Of a stretch of 64,000 nucleotides of DNA, positions 1 to 8,580 are shown in pieces. Position 1 is the first letter of the stretch. Each line of letters starts with the position of its first letter. Both the position numbers and the translations under genes were made by a program. The notes under the pieces were generated by a model. The model saw only the letters and a program-made list of their open reading frames with translations. It did no database searches and was not told the origin of the DNA. This DNA comes from Hyphomicrobiales bacterium (GTDB lineage Bacteria; Pseudomonadota; Alphaproteobacteria; Rhizobiales; Rhizobiaceae). The DNA is taken from contig UBWZ01000004.1 in NCBI GenBank assembly GCA_900469345.1, forward strand, positions 62,001-126,000, written 5' to 3'.

Positions 1-1
1 G

Positions 2-547
2 TGGGAACTCTACGCCATGTGGGCCTGGCTGCTGGCCTACCTGACGGCAGCGCTCGGCGAGGGAGGCATTGGCGGCCGCGCCTCGCTCCTGACCTTCTTT
101 GCCGTCGCGTCCGGGGTGTTCGGTTGCTTCCTCGGAGGCATCCTCTCGGACCGTTTCGGCCGCACGGTCACGACGTCCGCCATGATGATCGTCTCGGCTG
201 CCTGCGCGCTGACGATCGGCTTCGTGTTCGACGGGCCGCTCTGGCTGCTGGCGCTGGTGGTGATCGTCTGGGGTATCTCGGTGATCGGCGATTCCGCCCA
301 GTTCTCGGCCGCCGTGACCGAGCTTGCCGACCGAAATTATGTCGGTACCGCGCTCTCGCTCCAGATGGGCATGGGCTTTGCCCTGACTATCGCCATGATC
401 TGGCTCATGCCGCACCTCGCCGCTTTCCTGGGCGGCTGGCGGTGGAGCTTTGCCTTCCTCGCTATCGGCCCCATTCTCGGCACCTGCGCCATGCTTGCCC
501 TGCGCCGTCGCCCGGAGGCAGCACGGCTGGCGGGCGGACGGCTCTAG
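2..547 (+). CDS. MFS transporter, C-terminal part (5' truncated by the window edge)
   Basis: The frame is open from base 2 and ends in TAG at 547, so about the last 182 residues of a major facilitator superfamily permease are present. It begins WELYAMWAW, a string common in MFS members of the nitrate/cyanate-like branch. At least four hydrophobic segments are visible, with a cytoplasmic loop containing the MFS signature-like GGILSDRFGR between two of them. The protein should sit in the inner membrane. The substrate cannot be read from this part. It runs toward the minus-strand amino acid transporter operon and ends 1 base before that operon's stop codon, so the two converge with no space between them. 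Confidence 0.8.
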   Translation, partial: WELYAMWAWLLAYLTAALGEGGIGGRASLLTFFAVASGVFGCFLGGILSDRFGRTVTTSAMMIVSAACALTIGFVFDGPLWLLALVVIVWGISVIGDSAQFSAAVTELADRNYVGTALSLQMGMGFALTIAMIWLMPHLAAFLGGWRWSFAFLAIGPILGTCAMLALRRRPEAARLAGGRL

Positions 548-548
548 A

Positions 549-1364
549 TCAGGCCTCCCGCGTCGGGATCCGGCTTTCCAGGTAGCGAAAGACGACGACC
601 AGCACGGCGGTAAGGCAAAGGTAGATCAGCGCCAGCAGAAGCAGCGGCTCGTAGGTGAGATACGTGTCCTGCCGCACCTTGGAGATCACCGCATAAACGT
701 CGATGACGGTGATCGTTGCCACCAGCGGCGTCGACTTGAGCTGCAGCACGGTCTCACCGGCAAGCGTCGGCAGCGCCCGGTGAAGCGCGCGCGGCAGCCA
801 TATGCGCCGGAAGGCCGTCCACCGGCTCATGCCGAAGGCGCGGGCCGCCTCCAGTTCGCCGCGCGGCACGCCGGCAAAGGCGCCGCGCATCACTTCGCCC
901 TCATAGGCCGCAAATGAAATCATCAGCGCGGTAAAGCCATAGGGCCAGGCCTGCCGCAGGGTGGGCCACAGAAACGAGGAGCGGAGCTCGGGATACTGGG
1001 CGAATACCGATCCGAGACCGTAATAGAGCAGCCAGAGCTGCAGCAGCAGCGGCGTGCCGCGGATGATCGTGCAGAAGATCCGGGCAAGCCAGGCCAGCGG
1101 CCGCGGTCCCGTGACCTGCACCAAACCGATCGGCACGGCCAGCAGGAAGCCGATCGACGCCGTCCAGAACAGCATGACCAGCGTCTGCCAGACGCCGTAG
1201 AGCAGGCGCGGCCCGTAGGTCGGCAGCCAGTCCCAGCGCATGAACAGGATGGCGCACAGGATGATCCCGGCAAACACCGCCATCAACAGCAGCCGATGCG
1301 GCTCGAGCAGGCTTCTTGGCTTGGGCGGCACGTAGAGCGGCAGGCCGGACAATCCATCGCTCAT
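549..1364 (-). CDS. Polar amino acid ABC transporter permease (HisM/OccM-like)
   Basis: This is an inner-membrane permease of 271 residues from the HisMQ family. It has several hydrophobic segments and the cytoplasmic EAA loop (GELEAARAFGMSRWTAFRRI) that docks onto the ATPase. I chose the ATG at 1364 rather than an upstream extension because it lies 4 bases after the stop of the preceding permease gene, as expected for a coupled operon. It is the last gene of a four-gene minus-strand operon ordered ATPase, binding protein, permease, permease. The neighbours suggest arginine or a related guanidino or opine compound as substrate, but the sequence alone does not prove it. Confidence 0.9.
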   Translation of the reverse strand: MSDGLSGLPLYVPPKPRSLLEPHRLLLMAVFAGIILCAILFMRWDWLPTYGPRLLYGVWQTLVMLFWTASIGFLLAVPIGLVQVTGPRPLAWLARIFCTIIRGTPLLLQLWLLYYGLGSVFAQYPELRSSFLWPTLRQAWPYGFTALMISFAAYEGEVMRGAFAGVPRGELEAARAFGMSRWTAFRRIWLPRALHRALPTLAGETVLQLKSTPLVATITVIDVYAVISKVRQDTYLTYEPLLLLALIYLCLTAVLVVVFRYLESRIPTREA

Positions 1365-1368
1365 GCCG

Positions 1369-2082
1369 TCACACCGTCTGCGGCATGCCGCGGCGGGCAC
1401 GACGCTCGATCAGGGCGATGATCACATTGGAAACAAGCGTGACCATCAAATAGAGCACGCCGGCCGCGAGGTAGAAGGTCATGTAGGCCTTGGTGGAGCC
1501 GGCCGCCTGGCGCGTCGCCAGCGTCAGTTCGCTGAAACCCACCACCGCCAGCAGCGCCGTATCCTTGGTCGCGATCATCCACAGATTGGCGAGCCCCGGA
1601 ATGGCATAGGGCAGCATGGCCGGCAGCGTCACCCGGCGCAGCGCCAGAACGGCCGACATGCCGTAGGCACGCGCCGCCTCCACCTGGCCGGAGGGAATGG
1701 CACGGATCGCGCCACGCAGCACCTCGGTCGCATAGGCGCCCTGCACGACGCCGATCACGAAGATGCCCGCCGCCAGGCCGCTGATGTCGACGGAAGGTGA
1801 TCCGACCAGCGCCAGCAATTGGTTGATGAGATCCGTCCCGGCATAATAGAGAAGCAGGATCAGCACCAGCTCGGGCACGGCGCGGATCACCGTGGTGTAG
1901 ACTTCCAGCAGGTCGCGCAGGATCGGCCCGCCATAGAGCTTGCCGAACGCCCCGCCGATCCCGATCACCAGGCCGAGCAGGTAGCCGCCGACGGCCAGCT
2001 GCAGCGAGGCGAACAGACCGGCGAGAAGGACGCCACCCCAGCCGGGCGGCGTCAGCGACAAAAGGTGGAGATTGCCGGACAT
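1369..2082 (-). CDS. Polar amino acid ABC transporter permease (HisQ/OccQ-like)
   Basis: This 237-residue protein is the first permease subunit of the importer. It has a short periplasmic N-terminus, then membrane segments starting near residue 20, and a canonical EAA loop (QVEAARAYGMSAVLALRRV) around residues 140-160. It should heterodimerise with the next permease, whose start is 4 bases downstream. The binding-protein gene ends 16 bases upstream. HisQ/HisM pairs of this type typically import basic amino acids or opines in Rhizobiaceae. The adjacent arginine-catabolism operon supports that class, but the precise ligand is inferred. Confidence 0.9.
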   Translation of the reverse strand: MSGNLHLLSLTPPGWGGVLLAGLFASLQLAVGGYLLGLVIGIGGAFGKLYGGPILRDLLEVYTTVIRAVPELVLILLLYYAGTDLINQLLALVGSPSVDISGLAAGIFVIGVVQGAYATEVLRGAIRAIPSGQVEAARAYGMSAVLALRRVTLPAMLPYAIPGLANLWMIATKDTALLAVVGFSELTLATRQAAGSTKAYMTFYLAAGVLYLMVTLVSNVIIALIERRARRGMPQTV

Positions 2083-2098
2083 GCCGGGCAGCTACCGG

Positions 2099-2875
2099 TC
2101 AGCCGCCATAGATGTCGAAGTCGAAATAGCGCTTCGAGAACTTGTCGTAGGTGCCGTTGGCGCGGATCGCCTTGATCGCCGCATTGATCTTGCTCTTCAG
2201 ATCCGTCTCGCCCTTGCGCAGCCCGACGCCGACGCCGGCCCCCAGGATGGCCGTGTCATCCTTGACGTTGCCCTTGAGCTCGCAGCACTTGCCGGCATCC
2301 GACTTCAGGAAGGCGTCGAGCGCGATGGCATCCGCCTGGACGGCGTCGACACGCCCTGCGGCGAGATCCTGGTCGGCCTCGTCCTGGGTCTGGTATTCCT
2401 TGATCTCGGCAGCGCCGGGACCGAAATACTTGGTCGCGTAATCCTGGTGCACGGTCGAGACCTGCACGCCGATCACCTTGCCCTTCAAGCCCTCCGGCGT
2501 GGCGTCGAACTTTTCAGACTTCGGCCCGATGATGCCGGTCGGCGTGTTGTAGTATTTGTCGGAGAAATCGATGGTCTTCAGCCGCTCCTCGGTGATCGAC
2601 ATGGAGCCGATGATCATATCGATCTTCTTCGAGGTGAGAGCCGGGATGATGCCGTCCCAGGCGACGGGGGTGATCACGCATTTGAGCTTGGCCTCGGCGC
2701 AGATCGCGTCCATGAACTCCACTTCCCAGCCCACCCATTTGCCGTTGGCATCCGGCGACGTGAAGGGCGGATAGGGCTCGGCGGCAAAGCCGACCTTGAC
2801 CTCCTGGGCCTGCGCGCCGAGGGCGGCAGCACTGAGCACGAGGGCAACAGCCAATGTCTTCGCGATGCTTGTCAT
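2099..2875 (-). CDS. Polar amino acid ABC transporter periplasmic binding protein
   Basis: A 258-residue family-3 extracellular solute-binding protein (ArgT/HisJ/OccT-like). A Sec signal peptide covers about residues 1-23, ending AAALGAQAQ before EVKVGF. The mature part shows the usual amino-acid binding-protein landmarks: PPFTSPDANGKWVGWEVEFMD, the SMSITEERLKTIDFS segment, and a late YDKFSKRYFDFDIYG tail. It delivers substrate to the two permeases encoded immediately downstream. The gene lies 24 bases after the ATPase gene. It probably binds arginine or a modified arginine, judged from the divergent operon; lysine, histidine, ornithine or an opine remain possible. Confidence 0.9.
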   Translation of the reverse strand: MTSIAKTLAVALVLSAAALGAQAQEVKVGFAAEPYPPFTSPDANGKWVGWEVEFMDAICAEAKLKCVITPVAWDGIIPALTSKKIDMIIGSMSITEERLKTIDFSDKYYNTPTGIIGPKSEKFDATPEGLKGKVIGVQVSTVHQDYATKYFGPGAAEIKEYQTQDEADQDLAAGRVDAVQADAIALDAFLKSDAGKCCELKGNVKDDTAILGAGVGVGLRKGETDLKSKINAAIKAIRANGTYDKFSKRYFDFDIYGG

Positions 2876-2899
2876 GATTTCCCCTGTTTATGGTTCGCG

Positions 2900-3673
2900 T
2901 TAATGAATGGAGCTGATGAATTTCCTGAGCCGTTCGGATTTCGGGGCGCCGAAGATCGCATCCGGCGGGCCTTCCTCCTCGATGATACCGTTGTGCAGAA
3001 AGACGACATGGCTTGCCACGTCGCGGGCGAACTTCATCTCGTGGGTGACGAGGATCATGGTCCTCTTTTCGCGGGCAAGGTCTCCGATGACCGCCAGCAC
3101 CTCGCCCACCAGTTCCGGATCGAGCGCCGACGTCGGCTCATCGAACAGCATCACCAGCGGCTGGATGGCGAGCGCCCGGGCGATTGCCGCGCGCTGCTGC
3201 TGGCCGCCCGACAGGAAAGCCGGATAGGCGTCGCGTTTCTCGAATAGGCCGACCCGCCGCAGCAGCGCCTCGGCCACCTCGATCGCCTGATCCCGCGGCT
3301 GCCGCAGCACATGCACCGGAACCTCGATGACGTTCTGCAGCACAGTCATGTGCTGCCAGAGATTGAAGGTTTGGAACACCATGCCAAGCCGGGAGCGCAG
3401 GCGCTGGACCTGGCGCCGATTGGCCGGCATCAGACCGCCATGCCGGTCCTTCTTCATGTCGATGGTTTCGCCGTGGATGCTGACCGTGCCAGCACTCGGC
3501 AGTTCCAGCATGTTGATGCAGCGCAGGAAGGTGGACTTGCCCGAGCCGCTTCCGCCAATGATCGCAACCACATCGCCCTGCCGGGCCGAAAGCGAGACAC
3601 CTTTCAGAACTTCGAGAGGGCCAAATCTTTTGTGGAGATTGGATACGTCTATGGCCTGCGCCGATCCCGTCAT
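2900..3673 (-). CDS. Polar amino acid ABC transporter ATP-binding protein (HisP/OccP-like)
   Basis: This 257-residue ABC ATPase has Walker A GGSGSGKST (around residue 40), signature LSGGQQQR and Walker B VMLFDEPTSALDPE, with the D-loop and H-switch (ILVTHEMKFA) in order. I set the start at the ATG at 3673 (MTGSAQAIDV). The same frame is open for another kilobase upstream, but that extension lies antisense to the hydrolase gene and has no domain. It is the first gene of the importer operon and is transcribed away from the hydrolase/TetR/aruHI operon, so one 216-bp region probably controls both. Confidence 0.92.
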   Translation of the reverse strand: MTGSAQAIDVSNLHKRFGPLEVLKGVSLSARQGDVVAIIGGSGSGKSTFLRCINMLELPSAGTVSIHGETIDMKKDRHGGLMPANRRQVQRLRSRLGMVFQTFNLWQHMTVLQNVIEVPVHVLRQPRDQAIEVAEALLRRVGLFEKRDAYPAFLSGGQQQRAAIARALAIQPLVMLFDEPTSALDPELVGEVLAVIGDLAREKRTMILVTHEMKFARDVASHVVFLHNGIIEEEGPPDAIFGAPKSERLRKFISSIH

Positions 3674-3889
3674 GGACACCGTCACCGCCGGCCCCAGATG
3701 AGCCGGTCCGCACAAAATTGCACTGTTCCCCAGCTTATCATTTATGGCTCGCGGCGCTGGCTCCGCGGCTCTGTTGGCGGCAAGTCTTGCACTTGTGCAG
3801 CAATTGTTCAAGCGTATAATAACGGCTTGTCTGCAAAAGCGCCGGCCCGAGGGGATGACGGGGGCCGGGCCTGGTTCCAAGGGGGATTT
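3674..3889. promoter_or_regulatory. Divergent promoter region between the importer and arginine operons
   Basis: A 216-bp non-coding stretch separates the two divergent operons. On the plus strand a perfect TATAAT sits at 3815-3820, 16 bases after a weak TTGTGC -35 at 3793-3798. The -35 overlaps an inverted repeat TGCAC-TT-GTGCA at 3788-3799, which is a reasonable operator position for the TetR protein encoded in the operon. A purine-rich AAGGGGG precedes the ATG at 3890. The assignment is by eye only. Confidence 0.5.
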
Positions 3890-4762
3890 ATGAACGCCTA
3901 CGGCTCTCAAGCCATGTCTGCGCCTTTGCTGCGCGTGCTGATGCGCCGGCCGGGCGCAAGCCTTCATGGGGCGGATCCGGGCGAGTGGCACTACGGCGAA
4001 AGCTTCGATCCGCACCGGGCCATTGCCCAGCACGCCGTCTTCGCCGGGCTTGTGGAAAAGTCGGGCGCCGAGGTTCTCTGGCTCGAGGACGAAGGCGACG
4101 GACTTGCCGACAGCATGTTCACCCATGATCCGTCGCTGATGACCGACCATGGCGCCATCCTGCTGCGCATGGGCAAGCCGCTGCGCAAGGCCGAACCCGA
4201 TCTGCACGAACACGCCTATGCCGCCGCCGGAATTCCGGTCCTCGGCCGCATCGCCGCGCCGGGAACGGTCGAGGGCGGCGATTGCGTCTGGGTGGACGGC
4301 GTGACGCTCGCCGTCGGGCGTGGCGTGCGCACCAACCAGAGCGGCATCGACCAGCTGGCGGAGATCCTGAGGCCGATCGGCGTCACCGTGCTGTCCTATG
4401 ACCTGCCGCTCTGGCAGGGCGTCGAGGCCTGCCTTCACCTGATGTCGGTGATCAGCCCGCTCGCCGACAAGCTGGCGCTTGTCCATGCGCCGCTGATGCC
4501 GGCCGCCTTCTACCTGATGCTCGAAGAGCGCGGCTACACGCTGATCCACGCGCCCGAGTCGGAATTCGCCCAAAGCAACGGCCTCAACCTCAACGTCCTG
4601 CCCTTGAGCCCTGGCCACGTGATAATGGTCGACGGCTTTCCGATCACCCGCGAGGTCATGGAGGCGCATGGCTGCACGGTGGAAACCTTCGAGGCCGATG
4701 CGCTCTGCATCGCCTGCGAGGGTGGCCCGACCTGCCTGACCCGGCCGGTCCTCAGGCGATGA
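3890..4762 (+). CDS. Dimethylarginine dimethylaminohydrolase / arginine deiminase-like amidinohydrolase
   Basis: This 290-residue protein belongs to the guanidino-group modifying (pentein) superfamily. The expected catalytic landmarks are present: an FTHDP segment near residue 77, the EGGD substrate-carboxylate motif at 128-131, a catalytic-type histidine in CLHLMS (His183), and the nucleophile context GGPTCLTRP near the C-terminus (Cys282). Such enzymes hydrolyse arginine, N-methylated arginines or other guanidines through a cysteine thiouronium intermediate. Length fits DDAH better than the roughly 400-residue arginine deiminases. The start is the ATG at 3890, preceded by AAGGGGG. It overlaps the TetR gene by 4 bases (ATGA), so it belongs to the same operon. 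Dimethylarginine, arginine or another guanidino compound are all possible substrates. Confidence 0.82.
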   Translation: MNAYGSQAMSAPLLRVLMRRPGASLHGADPGEWHYGESFDPHRAIAQHAVFAGLVEKSGAEVLWLEDEGDGLADSMFTHDPSLMTDHGAILLRMGKPLRKAEPDLHEHAYAAAGIPVLGRIAAPGTVEGGDCVWVDGVTLAVGRGVRTNQSGIDQLAEILRPIGVTVLSYDLPLWQGVEACLHLMSVISPLADKLALVHAPLMPAAFYLMLEERGYTLIHAPESEFAQSNGLNLNVLPLSPGHVIMVDGFPITREVMEAHGCTVETFEADALCIACEGGPTCLTRPVLRR

Positions 4763-5421
4763 CAGCGGGTCGCCGCAGCTACACGCGGGCGTCCGAAGCG
4801 GAACGGCGCGAGGACCTGATCCTGGCGACGCTGGACTGCATTGCCGAGTTCGGCATCCAGGGCGCGACCGTCCGGCAGATTGCCACCCGCGCCGGCGTGA
4901 CCGGCGGCCTGATCCGCCATTATTTCGCCGGCAAGGACCAGATGCTGCAGGAAGCCTACCGCAAGGTTATGACCGGGATGACCGAGATTGCGATCCAGGC
5001 GGCAGCCGAGGGCGACACAGCGCGCGCCCGGCTGCAGCGCTTCGTCGTCGCCAATGTGACCCCGCCGGTGACGGATCCGAGAACCCTGTCGCTCTGGGCG
5101 GCCTTCATCAGCCACATCCAGACCGACCCGAGTTTCGCCGCCATCCACCGGGAGAACTATCTTGCCTTCCTTGCCGCGCTGGAAGGGCTTCTGAGCGACT
5201 ATTTTCAGGAGGAAGGGCGGGAGCTCGGCCAGACGGAATGCCGCGGCTTTGCGATTTCGCTGAGCGCGCTGGTCGACGGCCTCTGGCTGGAAGGCACGCT
5301 TGCCGCCGACATGTTCAGCGACCGCGCGCTTGCCGACCACGCACTGAGCTCCGTGGAAGCGCTTCTCCGTCTCGAACCGGGAGTTTTGTCGTCTGCCAGC
5401 ATTGCCGGCGACAGGCCATAA
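4759..5421 (+). CDS. TetR/AcrR-family regulator (BetI-like)
   Basis: A 220-residue one-component repressor. The N-terminal helix-turn-helix covers about residues 16-62, with the typical TVRQIATRAGVTGGLIRHYFAGKDQML recognition region. The C-terminal ligand domain resembles the BetI branch (LSLWAAFISHIQTDPSFAAIHREN). Its ATG overlaps the stop of the hydrolase gene and its stop is 19 bases before aruH, so it lies in the middle of the operon it probably controls. Autoregulation with a guanidino compound or 2-ketoarginine as effector is my inference. A candidate operator is the inverted repeat at 3788-3799. Confidence 0.88.
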   Translation: MTAGRRSYTRASEAERREDLILATLDCIAEFGIQGATVRQIATRAGVTGGLIRHYFAGKDQMLQEAYRKVMTGMTEIAIQAAAEGDTARARLQRFVVANVTPPVTDPRTLSLWAAFISHIQTDPSFAAIHRENYLAFLAALEGLLSDYFQEEGRELGQTECRGFAISLSALVDGLWLEGTLAADMFSDRALADHALSSVEALLRLEPGVLSSASIAGDRP

Positions 5422-5440
5422 CAACAAAAGGAAAATGCCG

Positions 5441-6643
5441 ATGCGTTACGCTTCGATCACCGACCGCCTCGCCCATCTCGGCTCCGGCCGCTGGGCCCTC
5501 CACCTTGCCGCCCGACGCATGAAGTCGCAGGGCGAGGACATCATCGAGCTGACGATCGGCGAACCCGACATCAAGCCGGACCAGGCCCTGCTCGACGAGG
5601 CATCGAAGGCCATGTATGCAGGCCGCACCCGTTATTCGAACGGACGCGGCGAGCCCTCGGTCCTGAAGGCGCTGACGAAGAAATACGCCAAGCGCCGGCC
5701 GGGCGTGACCGAGGACAACCTCCTCTGCTTCCCGGGCACCCAGACGGCGCTCTACAGCGTCATGACCGGGCTGGTCGAGGCGGGTGACGGCGTGCTGGTC
5801 GGCGACCCTCTTTACGCCACCTATGAAGGGGTGATCGCCTCGACCGGCGCCCACATGATCCCGGTGCCGCTGCGTCCGGAACGCAAGTTCCATTTGCAGG
5901 CGGAAGACCTGGAGCGCGCGGTGACGCCCGAGGCACGCGTGCTGCTTTTGAACACGCCGCACAATCCGACCGGCGCCGTGCTGACCGCTTCGGAAATCGC
6001 CGCGATCGGCGCCATCTGCCGCAAGCACGATCTGTGGATCGTCTGCGACGAAGTCTACGAACAGCTGATCTTCGAAGGCACGCCCTTTGCCTCGCCGTTC
6101 GACATGCCGGAACTGGCGGAGCGCACCATCGTCGTCTCCTCCATTTCGAAATCCCATGCGGCGCCTGGCTTCCGCTCCGGCTGGGCGGCGGGACCGGCAG
6201 AGTTCTGTGAAAAGCTGCTCCCCGTTTCCGAAACCATGCTGTTCGGCGTCCAGCCGTTTATCGCCGACATGACGGCGCTGGCGCTGTCGCAGCATTTCGA
6301 CACGGCCGACGTGATGCGCGAAAACTACAGCCGCCGCGCAGCCCTGGTCGAGCGCACCTTCGCCGGCAGCAACCTGGTCAAGCCGATGGCGCCCGAAGGC
6401 GGCATGTTCATCCTTCTCGACGTCACGGCGACCGGCCTCGGCGGTGAGGAATTCGCCTGGGAGCTGCTGCAGGAGGAAAAGGTCGCGGTCATGCCGGGCA
6501 CCTCCTTCGGCGACCAGGCGGCCGGTTTCCTGCGCATTTCGCTGACCGTGCCGGACGATGTGCTCGAGACCGCCATGCGGCGTGTCGCTGATCTCGCCGG
6601 CCGCATCGTCTCGCGCCAGGAGGCGCCGCTGCATGTCCGATAG
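5441..6643 (+). CDS. aruH: Class I aminotransferase, AruH-like (arginine:pyruvate transaminase)
   Basis: A 400-residue PLP-dependent fold-type I aminotransferase. It shows PGTQTALYSV (about 98-107, PLP phosphate region), the NPTG motif at 175-178, Asp203 and Tyr206, the Schiff-base lysine in SISKSHAAPGFRSGW (Lys237) and the following arginine (Arg245). AruH transaminates L-arginine with pyruvate to give 2-ketoarginine and alanine. I call it AruH-like mainly because the next gene is an AruI-type decarboxylase that would use that product. The ATG at 5441 is preferred over 5435 because AAAGGA then sits 8 bases upstream. The 3' end overlaps aruI by 11 bases. Confidence 0.78.
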   Translation: MRYASITDRLAHLGSGRWALHLAARRMKSQGEDIIELTIGEPDIKPDQALLDEASKAMYAGRTRYSNGRGEPSVLKALTKKYAKRRPGVTEDNLLCFPGTQTALYSVMTGLVEAGDGVLVGDPLYATYEGVIASTGAHMIPVPLRPERKFHLQAEDLERAVTPEARVLLLNTPHNPTGAVLTASEIAAIGAICRKHDLWIVCDEVYEQLIFEGTPFASPFDMPELAERTIVVSSISKSHAAPGFRSGWAAGPAEFCEKLLPVSETMLFGVQPFIADMTALALSQHFDTADVMRENYSRRAALVERTFAGSNLVKPMAPEGGMFILLDVTATGLGGEEFAWELLQEEKVAVMPGTSFGDQAAGFLRISLTVPDDVLETAMRRVADLAGRIVSRQEAPLHVR

Positions 6644-8255
6644 GCTGAAGACGGTCGGCGAGACGCTGATAGACATTCTGGAAGCAAACGACGTCGACAC
6701 CGTCTTCGGCATTCCGGGCGTGCACACCGTCGAACTCTATCGCGGCCTTGCCGCCTCGACGATTTGCCACATCACTCCCCGCCACGAACAGGGCGCGGGT
6801 TTCATGGCCGACGGCTATGCCCGCATCAGCGGCAAGCCCGGCGTCTGCCTCGTCATCACAGGGCCGGGCCTCACCAACATCATCACGCCGATGGCGCAGG
6901 CCTATCAGGACTCGGTGCCGATGCTGGTGATCTCCGGGGTCAATGCCCGCGCGACGCTCGGCAAGGGTCGCGGCCACCTGCATGAACTGCCCGACCAGCA
7001 GGCGATGATCGCGACGCTCGCGCTGATGAGCCACACGCTCGATGACCCGGACGATCTGGCCGGCGTGCTGGAGCGCGCCTTTGCGATCCTCCGCTCGGGG
7101 CGCCCGGGGCCGGTGCATATCGAGATCCCGACCGATGTGATGGCGCTGCCGGTCACCCCGCCGGCGCTGGGTCGGGCACCGGCCATCCGGCCCCGCGCCG
7201 AGGCCGATACCATTCGCGAGGCTGCCGCACGCTGCCTTGCCGCAACACGTCCGGTCTTCCTCGTCGGCGGCGGCGCGGTCGACGCGGCGGAAGATATCCT
7301 CGCGCTGGCCGAACGGCTCGACGCGCCGCTGGTGACGACCACCAATGCCCGCGGCGCCTTTGCGAACCACCCGCTGTCGGTTCCGGCAAGCCCCAGCCTG
7401 AGCGCGGTGCGAAGGCTGATCGCCGATGCCGATCTGGTGCTCGCCTTTGGCACGCAGATGGGCCAGACCGACTACGACATGTATGCCGACAACGGCTTTC
7501 CCGCACTCGGCAACCTGATCCGCGTCGACATCGACGAAAGCCAGCTCAGGCGCGGCCCGCAGGCGGCGGTCTCTCTCCTCTCCTGCGCCAAGACGGCTGC
7601 CGCAGATCTTCTCGCGGCGACGACCGGAGATGGCGGCAGTCGCAGCACCGCTTCAGGCGCGGGGCGAGCCGAGGCTGCCCGCTCAGGGGCGATGGCGGAA
7701 CTGACGCCGAAGATGCAAGTCGAGATCGGCATTCTGGACGCGATCCGCGACGCCCTTCCGGGCGTCATCATCGTCGGCGATTCCACCCAGGCCGTCTATG
7801 CCGGCAATCTCTATTACGAAGCCGGCCGGCCGAGAGGCTGGTTCAATGCTGCGACCGGCTACGGCGCGCTCGGCTACGGACCGCCGGCGGCGATTGGCGC
7901 GGCCATTGCCGAACCCGACGCGCCCGTCGTCTGCATCACCGGCGATGGCGGGCTGCAGTTCACGCTGGCGGAAATCGGCGCGGCGAAGGACGCCGGCGCC
8001 AACGTCATCTTCCTCGTCTGGAACAATGACGGTTACGGCGAGATCGAGACCTACATGCTCGACAACGGCATCGCGCCGGAAGGCGTCAGGCCCTCTGCCC
8101 CCGACTTTTTGACGATCGCAGAGGCCTACGGTCTGCCCGCCCGTCGGCTCGCGCATGTCAACGAACTGCCGGACGCGCTTAAGGCCTTCCGCGCCATTGC
8201 CGGCCCGTCGCTGATCGAGATCCACCAGACGAAGACGGTCGGCGCGACCGCCTGA
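6633..8255 (+). CDS. aruI: Thiamine-diphosphate decarboxylase, AruI-like (5-guanidino-2-oxopentanoate decarboxylase)
   Basis: A 540-residue ThDP enzyme of the acetolactate synthase family. The N-terminal Pyr domain carries the catalytic glutamate in RHEQGAGFMADGYAR (Glu52). A central domain follows, then a C-terminal PP domain with the ThDP/Mg motif beginning ITGDGGLQF and ending near VWNNDGYGEI. Acetolactate synthases have this plan too, but there is no small regulatory subunit and the gene overlaps an aruH-type transaminase. In Pseudomonas aeruginosa AruI decarboxylates 2-ketoarginine to 4-guanidinobutyraldehyde. The later enzymes (KauB, GbuA) are not in this window. Confidence 0.8.
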   Translation: MSDRLKTVGETLIDILEANDVDTVFGIPGVHTVELYRGLAASTICHITPRHEQGAGFMADGYARISGKPGVCLVITGPGLTNIITPMAQAYQDSVPMLVISGVNARATLGKGRGHLHELPDQQAMIATLALMSHTLDDPDDLAGVLERAFAILRSGRPGPVHIEIPTDVMALPVTPPALGRAPAIRPRAEADTIREAAARCLAATRPVFLVGGGAVDAAEDILALAERLDAPLVTTTNARGAFANHPLSVPASPSLSAVRRLIADADLVLAFGTQMGQTDYDMYADNGFPALGNLIRVDIDESQLRRGPQAAVSLLSCAKTAAADLLAATTGDGGSRSTASGAGRAEAARSGAMAELTPKMQVEIGILDAIRDALPGVIIVGDSTQAVYAGNLYYEAGRPRGWFNAATGYGALGYGPPAAIGAAIAEPDAPVVCITGDGGLQFTLAEIGAAKDAGANVIFLVWNNDGYGEIETYMLDNGIAPEGVRPSAPDFLTIAEAYGLPARRLAHVNELPDALKAFRAIAGPSLIEIHQTKTVGATA

Positions 8256-8258
8256 TGG

Positions 8259-8444
8259 TCAGCCGGCATCCCCGGCATCGGCGACAAGATCGTCCCGCGG
8301 CACGGCGACTTCGGCCCCCTGCTCCTTGCGGGCTTTGTTGAGTGCCAGCGTTTCGGGGCTGGGTGGCTTGCCGGAGGCTTTCTCGCCCGTGCCGGAGCTC
8401 TTTTCGATCTCGGTGGCTTTCTCGGTGTCGCGATCCTGTGCCAT
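8259..8444 (-). CDS. Small hydrophilic protein of unknown function
   Basis: A 61-residue, highly charged and probably disordered protein (MAQDRDTEKATEIEKSSG...). It lacks cysteines, hydrophobic segments or a signal peptide. The start at 8444 is supported by a GGAGG five bases upstream. An in-frame ATG further out would bury that site inside the coding region. It is on the strand opposite aruI and its stop lies 3 bases past the aruI stop, so the two are tail-to-tail. I do not recognise a family. Confidence 0.55.
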   Translation of the reverse strand: MAQDRDTEKATEIEKSSGTGEKASGKPPSPETLALNKARKEQGAEVAVPRDDLVADAGDAG

Positions 8445-8580
8445 CACATCCTCCATCATGTCCCCCGAGGGGGCGTGAAGCGAGAACCCTTAAGGGCGGA
8501 TCAACGTTCCGCAGGATATCCACCGTCGCGTGCAGAAGACACCCCGGGCCGCACCACCCGAGGCTTTTCTGCGGTCGCCG

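Noticed and set aside
1..585. Frame-1 open reading of 194 codons at the window start
   Set aside because: The frame-2 reading has MFS membrane segments and the GGILSDRFGR loop; frame 1 is Arg-rich shadow sequence.
3674..4669. Open extension of about 330 codons upstream of the amino acid ABC ATPase in the same frame
   Set aside because: It is antisense to the hydrolase gene with its intact EGGD, His and Cys motifs. It carries no domain, and the ATPase family starts at the ATG at 3673.
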